Assembly (NCBI RefSeq): GCF_003265705.1
Contig: NW_020312827.1
Coordinates: forward strand, 21,758,413 to 21,822,412
DNA from: Callorhinus ursinus
Lineage: Eukaryota; Chordata; Mammalia; Carnivora; Otariidae
DNA length: 64,000 nt
Direction: 5' to 3'
Shown: positions 9,656-22,015 of the stretch, one piece after another
Layout of the letters: every line of letters starts with the position of its first letter
Position numbering within the stretch: the first letter of the stretch is position 1
Program-made: the position numbers and the translations under genes
Notes under the pieces: model-generated
Seen by the model: only the letters and a program-made list of their open reading frames with translations
Told to the model about the DNA's origin: nothing
Databases searched by the model: none

Positions 9656-12390
9656 AGTTTTCTTGGTTATTGAGATTCACATTTGTTTAAAATTATCCAG
9701 AAGTTGTATTCATTTTTACAAACATTTGTTTTCATAGTTATGTTTTGTTACAGTTAATTTTTTATGGTGCTGCCTTTTTACTTTATGATTTCTTAAATGA
9801 ATATAAATAGCATTTTTCAAGAGAAAAAAAACTACATGGAAAAATTAGTACTTTATGCTGGGCTAATTCATTAGACCGGCGGCTGTGAGGTTTTGTATTT
9901 ATGAAAAACAGGAACAAGATCTTGGGAGTTTGGTTCCATTACCACCAGTTTATTGTTCTCTGCGAATCAGAATGTAGCACATGGTACTGACTCCTCCTAG
10001 AAGTGTTCACAAGTTCAGTAGCAAATATATTAGCTGGGAGATATGAAACCCATACTGGAAGCTCAAGAACACCTCAGATTCAGATGTCAGGGATGAATTT
10101 GGACTCAAATCGTTGCAAATAATACAGTTTTCATTTTCATTCCTATTGAAAATACCTTGTAAATAATAATTGTTTCACATGCATCTTTTAAATTCACTAT
10201 TTAGCTATAAATCACTAATGTTTTTCAGCACATTATTAGTGTGATCATATGAAACTTCAGGAAAATTAGTGTTGTGATAATTGTATAATGAATTAAAGAC
10301 TAGAGAAAGAGAGGAGGATCTCAAGAGAGACAATACTCTAGCGTGATGTGAATATGACCAGAACCATGATAGTAGCACCAGAGAGATTACCATAAAACAT
10401 TTATAAGACTGGTGATTTGTGGACATAAAGAATGAAAGACTCCCAGTTTTCAAGCCTATGAAGATGGAAGAATAATAGTGGCATTCTTGAAAATTGGAGA
10501 AAGAGGAGGAAAAAGAGGAGTTTCTGATTGAAATATAAAATCACTGCTTCACATTACCCCAGACGTTGTGGGTACCTGGGGGCGTACAAACCTGAATTAT
10601 TTGTCAAGCCTTCTATATTCAAAATGATCACCCTAGCATATTTTTATTCCTTCAGCAGATATATGTTGGATGCTAACTAACTCAGTACTTTGGTATCTTT
10701 GAGAGGACCTGATACATCTGGTTAAATGATAACTGGATTAGAATATAATGTAACAAATCTAATACAGTATTGTTCAAAATGAGCCCTAATTCAGTTTGGG
10801 CCAATTCATGACTTATAAATTTCAGTAACAGAAATTTCCTTGGGATTAGGTATTATATTCAGAAAAATCTTTTATTAAAAAATCAAATAAGACCTTAGGG
10901 AGTAACCTATTATCGGCCATTTATATGTTAAGGTGAATTTGCTAATCAAAATAGAGTAGACTAGTAAGAGTCTAGGAAATACATCGACATTTCAGCTTCA
11001 ACACAGTTTAGCATTGACCAGTCTAGATGAAGAAGCTTTTTCACCTGTGATAAATAAGTGTTGAAAAAGAAAAGACAAAGTTTGTGAAGTTTGGTCTTCA
11101 ATATGAAAAAAAAACTTAAAATAGTATGGGCACAGATCAATAATGTGCTGACAGTAGATAGTTATGGGAAGATCTGTTGAGGTTCTCCAATGGAAGGATA
11201 TATTTATTCATATCCAGTTCTCTTGAAACCCAAACATCAGGTTTTCTTATTCAGCTTCCATTTTGAGAGATGACAGTTTTCCCAAAAGAAAGGGACAAAG
11301 AATCGTTGTTTCAGGGAACAGTGTTGTTCAACTGTCTTGGTCTGCTCAAGAGGGAAAGGATTCCTGGGACATGGGACTTCCATTTTTAATATCAGGATAG
11401 TCTTGGTCAAACTGGGAGGACTTGGTCACTGGAGAGCCTCAAAGTGAAAAACAAGCCAAGTTCTAGGAGCCATATATGTGAATTTGGCTGCTGAAGAACA
11501 TGGGCATCTTATTCTGTAATAGTTCTTATGGTTCCTGGTGGTCTGGCTGCCAGCCAGAGACTGACATTGGGTCTAGGTTTCCAGATAGCCATGGTGACCT
11601 TGGATAGACCATGCATGGACAAGATCGTTTGTTCCTTTTACATCCTGTTATTAGAAACATGGTTTCTTTGTCAAATGATCTGTGATGTGTTTCCATAAGT
11701 AGTTTAATTATACACAAAATCTAGGTGATTTGCTACTGGTTCTACATGATCTTAACTCCTTAAAAGAAATAAACTTGCAGGCAATGAGATGTACAGATAA
11801 AAGGGCTATTACCTTTCCAGTAGTAAGTGGTAAAAAGTCCGTTCTGGCTGGCAGGGAGAAAAGACAATGTATCTGGCAGGTCACTAGGATACTTCCTTTA
11901 TCACAACAACAGGAAAGACAGAAGTGCAATGGTACTTCACAAAGAGCTGGAACTCAACCCTCCAGGGCTCTTTTTTGGTCTCTCAGGTCTGCTTCTCACT
12001 GCACACTACTTCATCTTCTGCTCTCTAGTCTACATTTCACCACATGAGGGAAATATGGATACCAAGAGCTTCTATGTTTCAAACCTTGGGATTATTGCAT
12101 CAGAGAGAAAGGTTCTCACACATCCAGTCTCAAGGTAAAAAAAAAAAAAAAAAAGGCCCTAGGGAAATGCTCTGATTAGCAGAATTTAGAACAGTTGCAT
12201 AGTCTTGCACAAACCACCCATGATGATGATCTATAGAATCATACCAATATTGTGGAGGCTACATGGTTGGAGTTTCTGGGAAGTGTGGCAAAATGAGAGA
12301 AAGGGTGGTAAGTTGGGGGGATAAAAAAGTCTACTACAGATCTCAAAGGTGTGAGCTTGGCAAATGGATGCCTCCACCTATATTAGGAAA
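9656..12390. other. Unassigned intergenic stretch
   Basis: Mostly AT-rich sequence with no recognised gene. A segment near 11,355-11,425 (AATATCAGGATAGTCTTGG, AACTGGGAGGACTTGGTCAC) is reminiscent of an old interspersed repeat that I cannot name with confidence. A run of 18 A lies at 12,137-12,154. Overlapping open frames near 11,730-12,138 have no recognisable product. Confidence 0.45.
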
Positions 12391-12573
12391 GTTTTTCACA
12401 AAATACTATCTGTAGACCATAGGCATCAGCATCACCAAGGAACATGTCAGGCATACAAATCCTTGGTCTCACTTTATAAGTAGTGATCAGAAATTCTGGG
12501 GGGTGGGACCCAGCAATCTGTTTTAACAAACCCTTTGGTGATTCTGATGCACTCCAAATTTTGTAAGCCACTA
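12391..12573 (-). mobile_element. MER5A (hAT-Charlie) nonautonomous DNA transposon
   Basis: GCATCAGCATCACCAAGGAA, CAGAAATTCTGGGGGGTGGG, ACCCAGCAATCTGTTTTAAC and GGTGATTCTGATGCACTCC follow MER5A in reverse complement almost end to end. It is nonautonomous and has no transposase. Confidence 0.88.
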
Positions 12574-13301
12574 TCTTGAAAACAAGAGAGCTACTTTGAG
12601 TAATTGAAAATGTTTATGAGAGGTTTTGTCATACTATGTCAAGAAACCTCACTCATTCAACAAAATCTCTCCCGCATCCAGCTCCTTGTCAGAAGAGTAT
12701 ACTTTAAAATTCCATTCTGGGATTGCTAGCTTGCTATCCCATTTTCACGGAGTAACACAGCTAAACCTAAATTTACTGAGATGCCCAAGAAGTAAGTTGT
12801 CCTATATAATGAATTTTCTGGATAACTAAGAGTTAAACAATGACAACAAAAGGAATAAAAAAGAACCCCAAATGACATACATATTAGATGTTCTACAAAA
12901 TTCAAACAAAAGTGTTTGATGGTATTTGCTCACTCACTTTAATGTGTCAATGAGGAAAAGTGAACCTAAGTGAACATTTTGTGGATAAACAGGTGCTGTC
13001 GGTCTTCTCATACTATTCTAAGAGTTACTGATTATTTTACAGTAATGAGAAAACATTTGCTAGAAAGATTGTGTTTTAATAAATTCTGTTCTTTTCCCCC
13101 GCTTTTTTTTCCTTTTTGCTCAAAGCTAAGCCTCAAAACAATACAAGTTATTTGAATGTCCTGATTAAGATGGTCTGTGCTTGATCAAACTATCTGGAAG
13201 CAAAGTTGCTCAGGTGCCCTTACACTTGAAACTGTAGCAGTTGAATGATTATTATTTTATATGCTTAAATAGCCCTTTTGGCAATTTAAAAATTGAGATG
13301 G
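12574..13301. other. Unassigned intergenic stretch
   Basis: AT-rich, with no recognised repeat, gene or RNA. Confidence 0.5.
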
Positions 13302-13314
13302 AAATTTAATGCCA

Positions 13315-13502
13315 GGGCACCTGGGTAACTAAGTTGGTTAAGTGTCTGCCTTTGGCTTAGGGCAGGATTCCGGGATTAAGCCCTGCATCAGGCTCTCTAC
13401 TCAGTGGGGAGCCCACATCTCCCTCTGCCTGCTGCTCCCCCTGCTTGTGCTCCCTCTCTGTCTGACAAGTAAATAAATAAATAAAATCTTAACAAAAAGA
13501 AG
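13315..13502 (+). mobile_element. SINEC (CAN SINE) insertion
   Basis: A tRNA-derived head (GGGCACCTGGGTAACTAAGT, with GGTTAAGTGTCTGCC) precedes a CT-rich body and an AAATAAATAAATAAAATCTT tail. The flanks are a 13-bp target-site duplication with one mismatch: AAATTTAATGCCA at 13,302-13,314 and AAATCTAATGCCA at 13,503-13,515. The head is diverged from the younger copies, so this is an older insertion. Confidence 0.95.
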
Positions 13503-13619
13503 AAATCTAATGCCAATTTTATTTACAAAAGGTCTTGAGAAATTTGCTTAGTTTCTGTCCCAGTATTTCATAAATTTTATTTTCATTCTATACTACTGTG
13601 ATGTTTGATATTTCCCCAA

Positions 13620-13752
13620 CATTTATGTTATGGAATTGGGGTCAGACTACCTGACTTAAGTTCTGATTCTACACTCTTCAACTGTGAAATTAGGCAAGTT
13701 ATTCATCTTTAAATCCTGGTAAGGTTCCCAATAAGTGCTAGTGATTATTAAC
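13620..13752 (+). repeat. MIR SINE fragment
   Basis: GGGGTCAGACTACCTGACTT, TGTGAAATTAGGCAAGTTAT and CAATAAGTGCTAGTGATTAT follow MIR in sense orientation. Confidence 0.7.
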
Positions 13753-15915
13753 TTTCCCTTTGAGGGATGTTGCCTCACTTTCTCTTGATCTCTCATCAAT
13801 AAGTCCAGTCAAAGACTTGGCCAATTTCATTTGCAGCTTATGAGAAAGAAAATAAATACCTATGAATGAGGAAAGGTGTTTAGAGTTCTTTCCTTTATAG
13901 TTTTCCAAAGTATCTAATTAATAAATGGTACTCAGTAAAATATACAAAAGTTTTCTAATTCTAAGCATTAATAAACCTATTCTGGTCTGAAAACAAAAAA
14001 AAATTAAACGATGATGTTACTAAGAACCACCTATAACAGGCATTGTGATGCCTTATACACTGGGTTTAGGATCACTGGTTAAACAATAATATGAGAAGTG
14101 TTTCATCACAGGAATATAAATTTTTGTTGTTAAAGAAACTAAGCTAGAGGGTTTTTGCAGAACATGCTAATACTTTTTTTTTTTTCTGATAGAGATGATG
14201 AAGAATGAGTTCCTAATGGTGATTCTGAGCATGTCTATGCTATGTTGCAACTGGGCTCATTCTAACATTGAGAGTCTGTAACCCCAACAATAAATTCTCT
14301 TGGCATCAAAATTCCTGGTTCTTGGAAAACAAAGAAGGAATCTCTATGTCTTATCTGTCCAAGTTCTCATTTAAAGAATTTTGTATAGAGCCACTTTAGT
14401 TGCTCAAACTGGGAGAAAGTAGAAGTGAGTCAAATATAGCAGCTGTTTTATTGCTGTACAATGATGCCACATAACAGTTCAGCTAAGCAGGATACAAAAC
14501 CTGATTCCAGTTCTCACAGCACTGGGAATTTCAGGTAGACTGAATGTAATTACTTTCTTTGGACTTGGGCCAAGCTGTCTGGGTTATGAGCATCTCGTTT
14601 GGGGCAATTTGTGCTGTGGGACCATTAATGACTAAACGTGCTCAGTGCCCACATTCTTGATATTTCATAGCAGCAAGCAAGAAAAAAAATTTGAGGAGAT
14701 TAGTTTATTCATCATTCTGTTTCCAAATAAAGCAGGACATAGCTCAGAGTGCTTTTTTTTTTTCAGAGTGCTTTTTGTAGGTGTTGATATGATCTGTGAA
14801 CCTTTTGAGATATTTAGATGATCATATTAGCAGATGTAGTATTAATATTCACTATTTGTCCTTAAACTATGTTCAAAGAGACTTACAGGAACTTACAGAT
14901 TCAAACAGTGCAAAATAAAACATTTGAAGATGAAGAGAATAGAAAAGAAAAGATACTTTCAGGCATCAGGGTTAAGAAGATTACACCATTTTGGGAAGGA
15001 ATTTGGGTTTTGTTTTTGTGACCGCTAAGCCAAAGATAAATATATACCAATATGTGTGACTCTTATTTTCCTTTTGCTGAACTGAGCATATAATAGGTGC
15101 CTACAGTGTTGGAGGGGGGAGGAATGAATAACAGATACATATGCAGTGACTTAATTCCTGATGACAGAAATCAGGCAGAGACCCACTGGACAGTTTCTTG
15201 TATTACCAGTTAACAATTTGAACAGTAACCCCAGGCATGATTCTACACAAGAGATTATTCAACTAAGCCAGCATCCCTTAGCTTTTGTAATGTTCTTTCT
15301 ACAAGTCCAAAATTCAGATATATCTACAAATACCTTAAAAATCTGGAAAAGGAGTCAACATAAATATTTAATTAAACAGTTTTATGAGTGCTGCCATTGT
15401 TCTAAAGATGAATAAAGCCCAGCATTTGCTTTGAAGTAGAAACAATTCAGAAAGGAAATTTACAAATGTGATTCACTCTTAGGAAAGAAAAACTAAAAAA
15501 TAAACAAATAAAACCTGATCTTCCCGGTATAATATTAACAATATCATAAAGAATATGAAATGTTTTGGGATGGAGGGTAGAATTGTTTACAGGAGCAACT
15601 CAGTCAGTGTTTGGATTTCCATCAGAGGAGGTAGGAGACAGGCTATCATTCCAGATAGAGATCAAAAGCAAAATGATCCAGAATATTCAGGTAGTAAAGA
15701 AAGGTAGAATTTGTTTGAATCATTTGATGACTACATGTAGGATAAAGGCAATATTGTATCAGTGATTGGACTATATTTTGGATGATCTCAACTGTCAGAA
15801 TAAGGCTATGGGGAGTCATGGAAAGTTGTAGGGACTTTCTATAGACCTTCTGGAAGTGATAAAGACTGAAGGGTAGAGAACTTAGAACTAAATGGATTTG
15901 AGTTTTTCAGATGAT
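13753..15915. other. Unassigned intergenic stretch
   Basis: No gene recognised. A short tandem duplication of TCAGAGTGCTTTTT lies at about 14,743-14,776. Otherwise the sequence is AT-rich and featureless to the eye. Confidence 0.45.
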
Positions 15916-15931
15916 AAGAAATATGGGCCCA

Positions 15932-16120
15932 GGGCGTCTGGGTGACTCAGTTGGTTAAGCGACTGCCTTCGGCTCAGGTCATGATCTTGGAGTCCTGGGA
16001 TCGAGTCCCGCATCGGGCTTCCTGCTCAGCGGGGAGCCTGCTTCTCCCTCTAACCCTCCCCCCCTCATGTACTCTCTCTCTCATTCTCAAAATAAATGGA
16101 TAAATCTTTAAAAAAAAAAA
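15932..16120 (+). mobile_element. SINEC (CAN SINE), young-looking insertion
   Basis: The head is close to consensus (CTGACTCAGTTGGTTAAGCG-like, then CTGCCTTCGGCTCAGGTCAT), with a Pol III B-box-like GATCGAGTCCC, a CT-rich body and a 12-A tail. The flanks are a perfect 16-bp target-site duplication, AAGAAATATGGGCCCA, at 15,916-15,931 and 16,121-16,136. The intact duplication argues for a fairly recent insertion. Confidence 0.97.
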
Positions 16121-16136
16121 AAGAAATATGGGCCCA

Positions 16137-17099
16137 TATTTGGGTACTTTTATTGGGATTATTAGGAAAGCTTTCTGGTCAAGTTTTGACATTAATTGAA
16201 ATAATGAAGCCTATTTTTAGATTTGACTTTCCTTGTTGTTAATAAAGTATTGCATCTACACTGACACTTCTCATCAGGGAGATATGTCCATTGCTTCTAC
16301 TATGTCATTTAGAAAGTAGATGAAATTACTGGTAACATTTTTTTTCGAAACCTTATGGTTATTAAAATAATTTTATTTATAAGCTAAAGGTACCATACAC
16401 ATTATGCTCTGTTTTCACCCAACTTTCATTTTGACCTGCCTGCTTTTATGTTTTAGTTTCTGAGCTCTGTTTTACTCTTGTGATTTCTAGTATGAATTTT
16501 TTCTTTTTAAATCCATAGGCAGCATGATTAGTAAAAGAGCCACCAATTTCATGACCAGAAATCCATGAGATGACTAGGTAGGGGCTTTAGTTTAAGAGTC
16601 CATGCTGGTATTTTTTTTTTCTTTTGTCTTTGTTTATTTGTTTATTTGTTTGTTTAACCAACTCAACATTTTTCATCAAAATAAAAGTAAGGAGTACTCA
16701 AACATTAAATTTGTGTTTCTTAAACTCCGACACCTAGCACTATGTTGAGCGTTATAAAAGTGGAGCTCCATAAAAAACCAGTAAAATGGAAAAGGAAAAG
16801 AAAGAGGACCAGAGGAGCCAAATAAGCACCTCTTAAAAAAAATTGTACCTGAGTCCAAGAACGCCACACGTGCTCTCCCTCTGTGTGTGTAAAGGGAGGA
16901 TAACAAAATGAAATAGCCATGTTCTATAGCAGCAGAAACTTTCCAAAATATACTCTCACATTTTTAGTGGTGGGAGGAAAGTTAATTTTGGTTGAGATGG
17001 TTGGGATGGTTATTTAATCAGAACAATGCTATGTCGTAGGTTAGTTAGAAGGCACTTCATGAAAGATAAAGGCCATAAGTGAATTCTCACCCATCTTGC
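16137..17099. other. Unassigned intergenic stretch
   Basis: No gene recognised. A T-rich and (GTTT)n-like low-complexity tract lies at 16,611-16,657. Confidence 0.5.
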
Positions 17100-17205
17100 C
17101 GGTAATTACTGTGCCAAGGGCTTAATGAATATCCCTTCATTTTATCTTTACAGTTACTTTAGGAAGTGTTATCAAAATTATTTAAAGTTGAAACATTCGG
17201 TTTAG
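17100..17205 (-). repeat. MIR-like fragment
   Basis: TGTGCCAAGGGCTTAATGAA, then TTCATTTTATCTTTACAG, follow the antisense MIR core. The copy is very degraded and short. Confidence 0.45.
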
Positions 17206-17399
17206 TTTTAGAAACGTAATAACATCTCATTCAATGTTTTTATAAAAGTAAAATTATTTGTACTTTCCAGGGCTCGATACATTTCAGTGCTTATGTAAAG
17301 AGATGATGTGCCTCTTAATACAATTTAATCAGACAGTGCTTTATCAGAAGCTAGTGAGATGTTACTCCATGGAAGGAAATGATAAACGCCACGACTGAA

Positions 17400-17575
17400 G
17401 TCTTATCATCTTTCACTGTGCTAAGGGCTTGATGGCATTATTTCATATCATCTTTATCATCATCTCGGGAAGTATTATCATTCTGATTTTACAGATGAAG
17501 AAATTAAAACTCCAAGAGGTTGAATGCTGGGGATCATTCACTCAACCCCATTCATAGAAAGTGTAGCACCTGGGC
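17400..17575 (-). repeat. MIR SINE fragment
   Basis: CTGTGCTAAGGGCTTGATGG, GAAGTATTATCATTCTGATT and TTACAGATGAAGAAATTAAA follow MIR in reverse complement. Confidence 0.75.
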
Positions 17576-18279
17576 AAGGGTATAAAGTGATTTGTGCCAC
17601 ATGGTGACATACTTAATACTTATAACTTCAGCTATCACAGTGGTAAATAAATAAATCCCATTCCTCTACCTGGACACATATACTTTCATAAAACAAAATT
17701 GAAAAAATAGGTGGAAAGCTATTTTTTTGTATGGCTGAAAGTTGACAAAATATTTAAAGATGATTAATTTAATTATTATTGTATATATTTGGGTATTCTA
17801 TCTCTGGGTAAAAATGTTTGAGTGAATAACAACATGAGAAAATGAATATTATATATATATATACACATTCCTTAAAATGTAGTTTTATCTTTGTTTCAGC
17901 ACTCTTTAAACAAGATTTTTCACATATTTTGAATTCAGTTATAGTAATCTGAAGGATTAAAAAAATAAAGCAAAATTGTATTGAAAGTATGCAACATATG
18001 AATACATTTTATTAAAACTCAAATAGTGAGTATCAAGTATGTTATCAAAACTGTAAATTAAAGTAAATATAAAGGATCAAACATTGTTTCAAATTTATTT
18101 TAAATTTATCTTCTTCTAAAAAATTAAAAAATAAATTTATCTTCTTCTAAAATATTTTAATTATTAAAGAGCCAAATACCAAGTATATTTGAAGGATATT
18201 AGAATAATTTAAATAAAGCTGGATATCTTAATTTTTGAAATTTAATAAAATGTTGTTTTGTTTTTTTTTAATCCTTCTC
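17576..18279. other. AT-rich stretch with a 31-bp tandem duplication
   Basis: Very AT-rich. The word AAATTTATCTTCTTCTAAAA begins at 18,102 and recurs at 18,133, giving a two-copy tandem repeat of period 31. No gene is recognised. Confidence 0.6.
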
Positions 18280-18470
18280 GGGCACCTGGGTGGCTCAGTT
18301 GGTTAAGCGTCTGACTCTTGGTTTCGACTCATGTCATGATCTCAGGGTCCTGGGGTAGAGCCCCATGTGGGGCTCTGTGCTCAGTGGGGAGTCTGCTTGA
18401 GATGTCTCCCTCAGCCCCTCCCTCCTCTCTCTCTCTCTTCCTAAAATAAATCTTTAAAAAAATAAATAAA
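18280..18470 (+). mobile_element. SINEC (CAN SINE) insertion, older type
   Basis: The head GGGCACCTGGGTGGCTCAGT and the CTGACTCTTGGTTTCGACTC variant mark an older subfamily than the CTGCCTTCGGCTCAGG copies. It ends AATAAATCTTTAAAAAAATA. Only a weak flank match (ATCCTTCTC against ACCATTCTC) could be a decayed target-site duplication. Confidence 0.93.
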
Positions 18471-19149
18471 ACCATTCTCACTTCTATTGTTCCTACACCT
18501 AAACACTGATGTAAAGAGATGGCATCATACTTTTCACATGGTACATCTCAACATACACACACATACGTATACATTGAATGTATATGAATTGTTTAATGTT
18601 TAATAGGACAGAATGTACCTCAGACACTATATACAACTGTTGCAGAAACTGCTCTAATTAGTGGATGCCTTTGGGGCCATTTGTTTCAGTAAGACTTGGA
18701 AATGACACTTCATTATGTAAGAATTTATTGCATTTATGCTATCTGAGAGGAAGTTTTGACAAGTTAATTAATTTGTCTTTTATCTAAACGCCTCTGCTGC
18801 AGCTCCAATCCTCCCTGCACTCCAAAGCACTGTTCTTTGTTGTCCCCAGCGGCACGACCAGCAAACCTTCCTGGTGTTTGAGAGGAAGTGACTTCTCTTT
18901 TGAAGACATAGGGCAAGAGGTGTGGAAAAGCATTTCTCTGGGTCCTGAAGTGTGTTGATCATGAAAACAGATTTGGGCGTTAAGTGCCCATGATGAGCAC
19001 AGGATCCCAAGGGACAGAGGCTACCTGGGGTTCTTTAGTAAATGTAGTTTGTCTGTTTTGATATGCAAAAAAAATCCACAGAGCCCGGGACAGGGGCCTT
19101 CTTTTCTTGTTCTCTACAAGTGGTGGTTACCACACAACTACATGGTGGG
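18471..19149. other. Unassigned intergenic stretch
   Basis: No gene recognised. It is somewhat more GC-rich at 18,780-19,020. Confidence 0.5.
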
Positions 19150-19161
19150 GCAACTGACCTT

Positions 19162-19745
19162 TTTTTTATTATTATGTTATGTTAATCACCATATATTACA
19201 TCATTAGTTTTTGATGTAGTGTTCCATGATTCATTGTTTGCATATAACACCCAGCACTCCATGCTTAATACCCATCACCAGGCTAACCCATCCCCCAGCC
19301 CCCTCCCCTCTAGAACCCTCAGTTTGTTTCTCAGAGTCCATAGTCTCTCATGGTTCATCTCCCCCTCCGATTTTACCCCCTTCATTCTTCCCTTCCTGCT
19401 ATCTTCTTCTTCTTCTTTTTTTTTTAACATATAATGTATTATTTGTTTCAGAGGTACACGTCTGTGATTCAACAATCTTCCACAATTCACAGCACTCACC
19501 ATAGCACACACCCTCCCCAGTGTCTATCACCCAGGCACCCCATCCCTCCCACCACCCACCACTCCAGATAAAGATGGGTATATATATACAAGGGAATATT
19601 ATGCAGCCATCAAAAGGAATGAGATCTTGCCATTTGCAATGACATGGATGGAACTGGAGGGTGTTATGCTGAGCAAAATAAGTCAATCAGAGAAAGACAT
19701 GTGTCATATGACCTCACTGATATGAGGAATTCTTAATCTCAGGAA
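19162..19745 (-). mobile_element. Short L1 insertion with 5' inversion (twin priming)
   Basis: From 19,162 to about 19,567 the sequence is an antisense L1 3' UTR beginning with poly(T). From about 19,568 to 19,745 it switches to sense orientation and carries the end of the L1 ORF2 region (GGGAATATTATGCAGCCATC to AGGAATTCTTAATCTCAGG). Both parts lie between one pair of 12-bp target-site duplications, GCAACTGACCTT, at 19,150-19,161 and 19,746-19,757, so they inserted together. In L1 order the two parts are nearly adjacent, with only a few bases missing at the junction. This is the standard signature of twin priming. No intact ORF remains. Confidence 0.93.
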
Positions 19746-19961
19746 GCAACTGACCTTCTAATCAAGATAATTTCTGATTCAAGAGCTTACATTCTCATCA
19801 TTCTGGTGCTTTCTTAACAACCTCATGTGTTAGGCACATTAGCAGTTTTGGACCTGAAAGAGGGAGACAGGGAGAAAGAGAACATTCTACTTCTGTTGCA
19901 AGTAATAAGAAAATGGGGCATCAAAGGACCCAGTAACATTTTCTCAAAAATAAAGGGCTAG

Positions 19962-20190
19962 GGGCACCTGGGTGGCTCAGTCCGTTAAGCGTCTGACTCT
20001 TGATTTTGGCTCAGGTCATGATCTCAGGGTCTCGGGATGGAGCCCCAAGTTGGACTCTGGAGTCTGCTTCAGATTCTCTCCTTCTGCCCCTCCCCCTGCG
20101 TGCTCTCACACTGTCTCTCTCTCTCTCTCACTCTCTGTCTCCCTCAAATAAGTAAATAAATCTTTTTTAAAAATAAAAAATAAAAAAATT
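19962..20190 (+). mobile_element. SINEC (CAN SINE) insertion
   Basis: The head is GGGCACCTGGGTGGCTCAGT with the CTGACTCTTGATTTTGGCTC variant, followed by a long (TC)n segment and an A-rich tail with TAAAAA units. It is flanked by a 9-bp target-site duplication, AAGGGCTAG, at 19,953-19,961 and 20,191-20,199. Confidence 0.95.
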
Positions 20191-20199
20191 AAGGGCTAG

Positions 20200-22015
20200 C
20201 ATGTACAGACAAATTGTATTTCTACAAATAGGTTCTCAACTTCTTTTTACTTTGAGGTTTTTTTTTTTTTAATAATAAAGTAGGAAGTCTTTTCATTCAT
20301 TGTTTTTAAGACCATAATTTAGCCAAGAAGCTACTTTGAAAAACTGATTCTCCTTTCCTGAAGTAAAAGGTGCTTCTGGAGCCAACTGGAGAAAACAGTG
20401 GGGAACTGGTTTCTGACATTGACGGGGACCCTCGTCATCACTCTCATCAAACAAAAGAAAGGCTTCCCCTTGGCCGCAGCATTCCCATGTGTGACGGACA
20501 GTTCTGCAAATGAATGCAAAGGTACAAAAAGCCCTTCTGTCTCTAAAGAGGCTAAGAGTGGGTTTCAAGTGCAAATGAAGGAGGTGAATTAAAAGTAAGT
20601 GTTGGTGGCTTCTCTAAGCAGAGTTTTCACAGCCGTAAGAATTTTTCTCTTCTGTAGCTGCCAAATTTCCAGAAAAAAAAAAATTGAGAGTGAGGATGTC
20701 AGTATTAAATAGAAATAAAATTCCTTTTTTTCCCTTATCCTCCCAATATGTCTGTATAGCACATTTCTAATGTAGGCACATTTTCCTGGTGATATAAGTA
20801 TCATGAAACAATTGTAATAGATGATTTGTATGGGATGGATGAAGGGTGACCCCTGACTCTCTGATGTTCCCGCAGATTTTTTCTTGTTCAGAGTATTGCA
20901 AGAGTGCCTTTGTCTTCACCAGATTCTGTACTCTACATAAGAATTCAGCTAAGGAATGTAGCAAATGTTTTCCAAACAAAAATATTCACCTGCAGCTCTT
21001 TCCATGCCCCTGGCAACTTCTCATTTTAATTGAGGTAATGTTTTAAAAGAAGAATGTTATTCCATGATAAGTCTCCCAGCCTTAGCTGTGACACTCCGGA
21101 TTCTGTGCAGTTTGCATGAAGTCTATGGTGGGCAGTTTGCCTTGCCGTTTGTGTACCCGTGAATTTTTATGAAATAAAGAAATTTTCCTTTGCCTTCACC
21201 TTCCTCAGTGGTGAGGGTGTCCGTGGAATGTTGAAGAAGAAAGCAACTTCTCATGTCATTTGCTCCAACTGTCCTAGAACAAGAGATAGAAACCAGAGAG
21301 CCCAAGTGTCTTTCTAGAATACATGCTGAGCTAGGATCACTTACGGAATAAAAATGTCACATCTAAGATTGTGAAGAAGTGAACTGAAAACTCCAACCAG
21401 CCTTTGTAGAGCTCCAGGTTACTCTTTCTCCCTACACCACGTACCCAAGGCCTTCACATTATTCTTCTAATTACATGTACTCCGCAAGAGGCTGTCCCCC
21501 GACCTTTTCTAGGCATCCCCCTTGCTTTGAGACTATTTCCCCACATTTTTTCCTATATGCTTATCAAAACTTAACCTATGCAGTATTCCATACCTGCCCA
21601 AATCACCACTACCTTTGAGGTACCACTCAGGGAAATGTATTTATAGGAAGTACATGAACGCTATAACTGGCTGAGAGTCCCCCCAAAAAAGTTGCTATGA
21701 ATTATTTGCATTTAATAAAAGACCAGTGAAGATCCTTAGCACAAGAAGATCAAATTGCAATTGTTGAGAATCTGAAGGCTTGGGATGAAGATACAAAACT
21801 AGAGCTCTACTAACATGTATTTTTATATTTATTCCTACTATTCACTGAATTATATGTACTATCCTCTCCACCACCAACACACAGTCTTCCCTCCACCTTT
21901 TCCATCACAGCTCTCTATTAGCGTTAATAAAGGTCTAAGGTTTCACAACTCAAAGGGAATTTAGAGAACATTTACAACCCATAATGGGGGCTCTAAGAGC
22001 AGTTAAAGGAGAAAC
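20200..22015. other. Unassigned stretch, partly L2-like
   Basis: No gene recognised. Overlapping open frames at 20,293-20,592 have no recognisable product. About 21,420-21,640 is C/T-rich in the manner of a decayed sense L2, but too diverged to call. Confidence 0.4.

Noticed and set aside
11355..11425. A fragment resembling an old interspersed repeat
   Set aside because: The resemblance is short and I cannot name the family, so it is mentioned only within the unassigned interval.
14743..14776. Tandem TCAGAGTGCTTTTT duplication
   Set aside because: It is real but very short and next to a T-run, so simple slippage explains it. It is not worth a separate finding.
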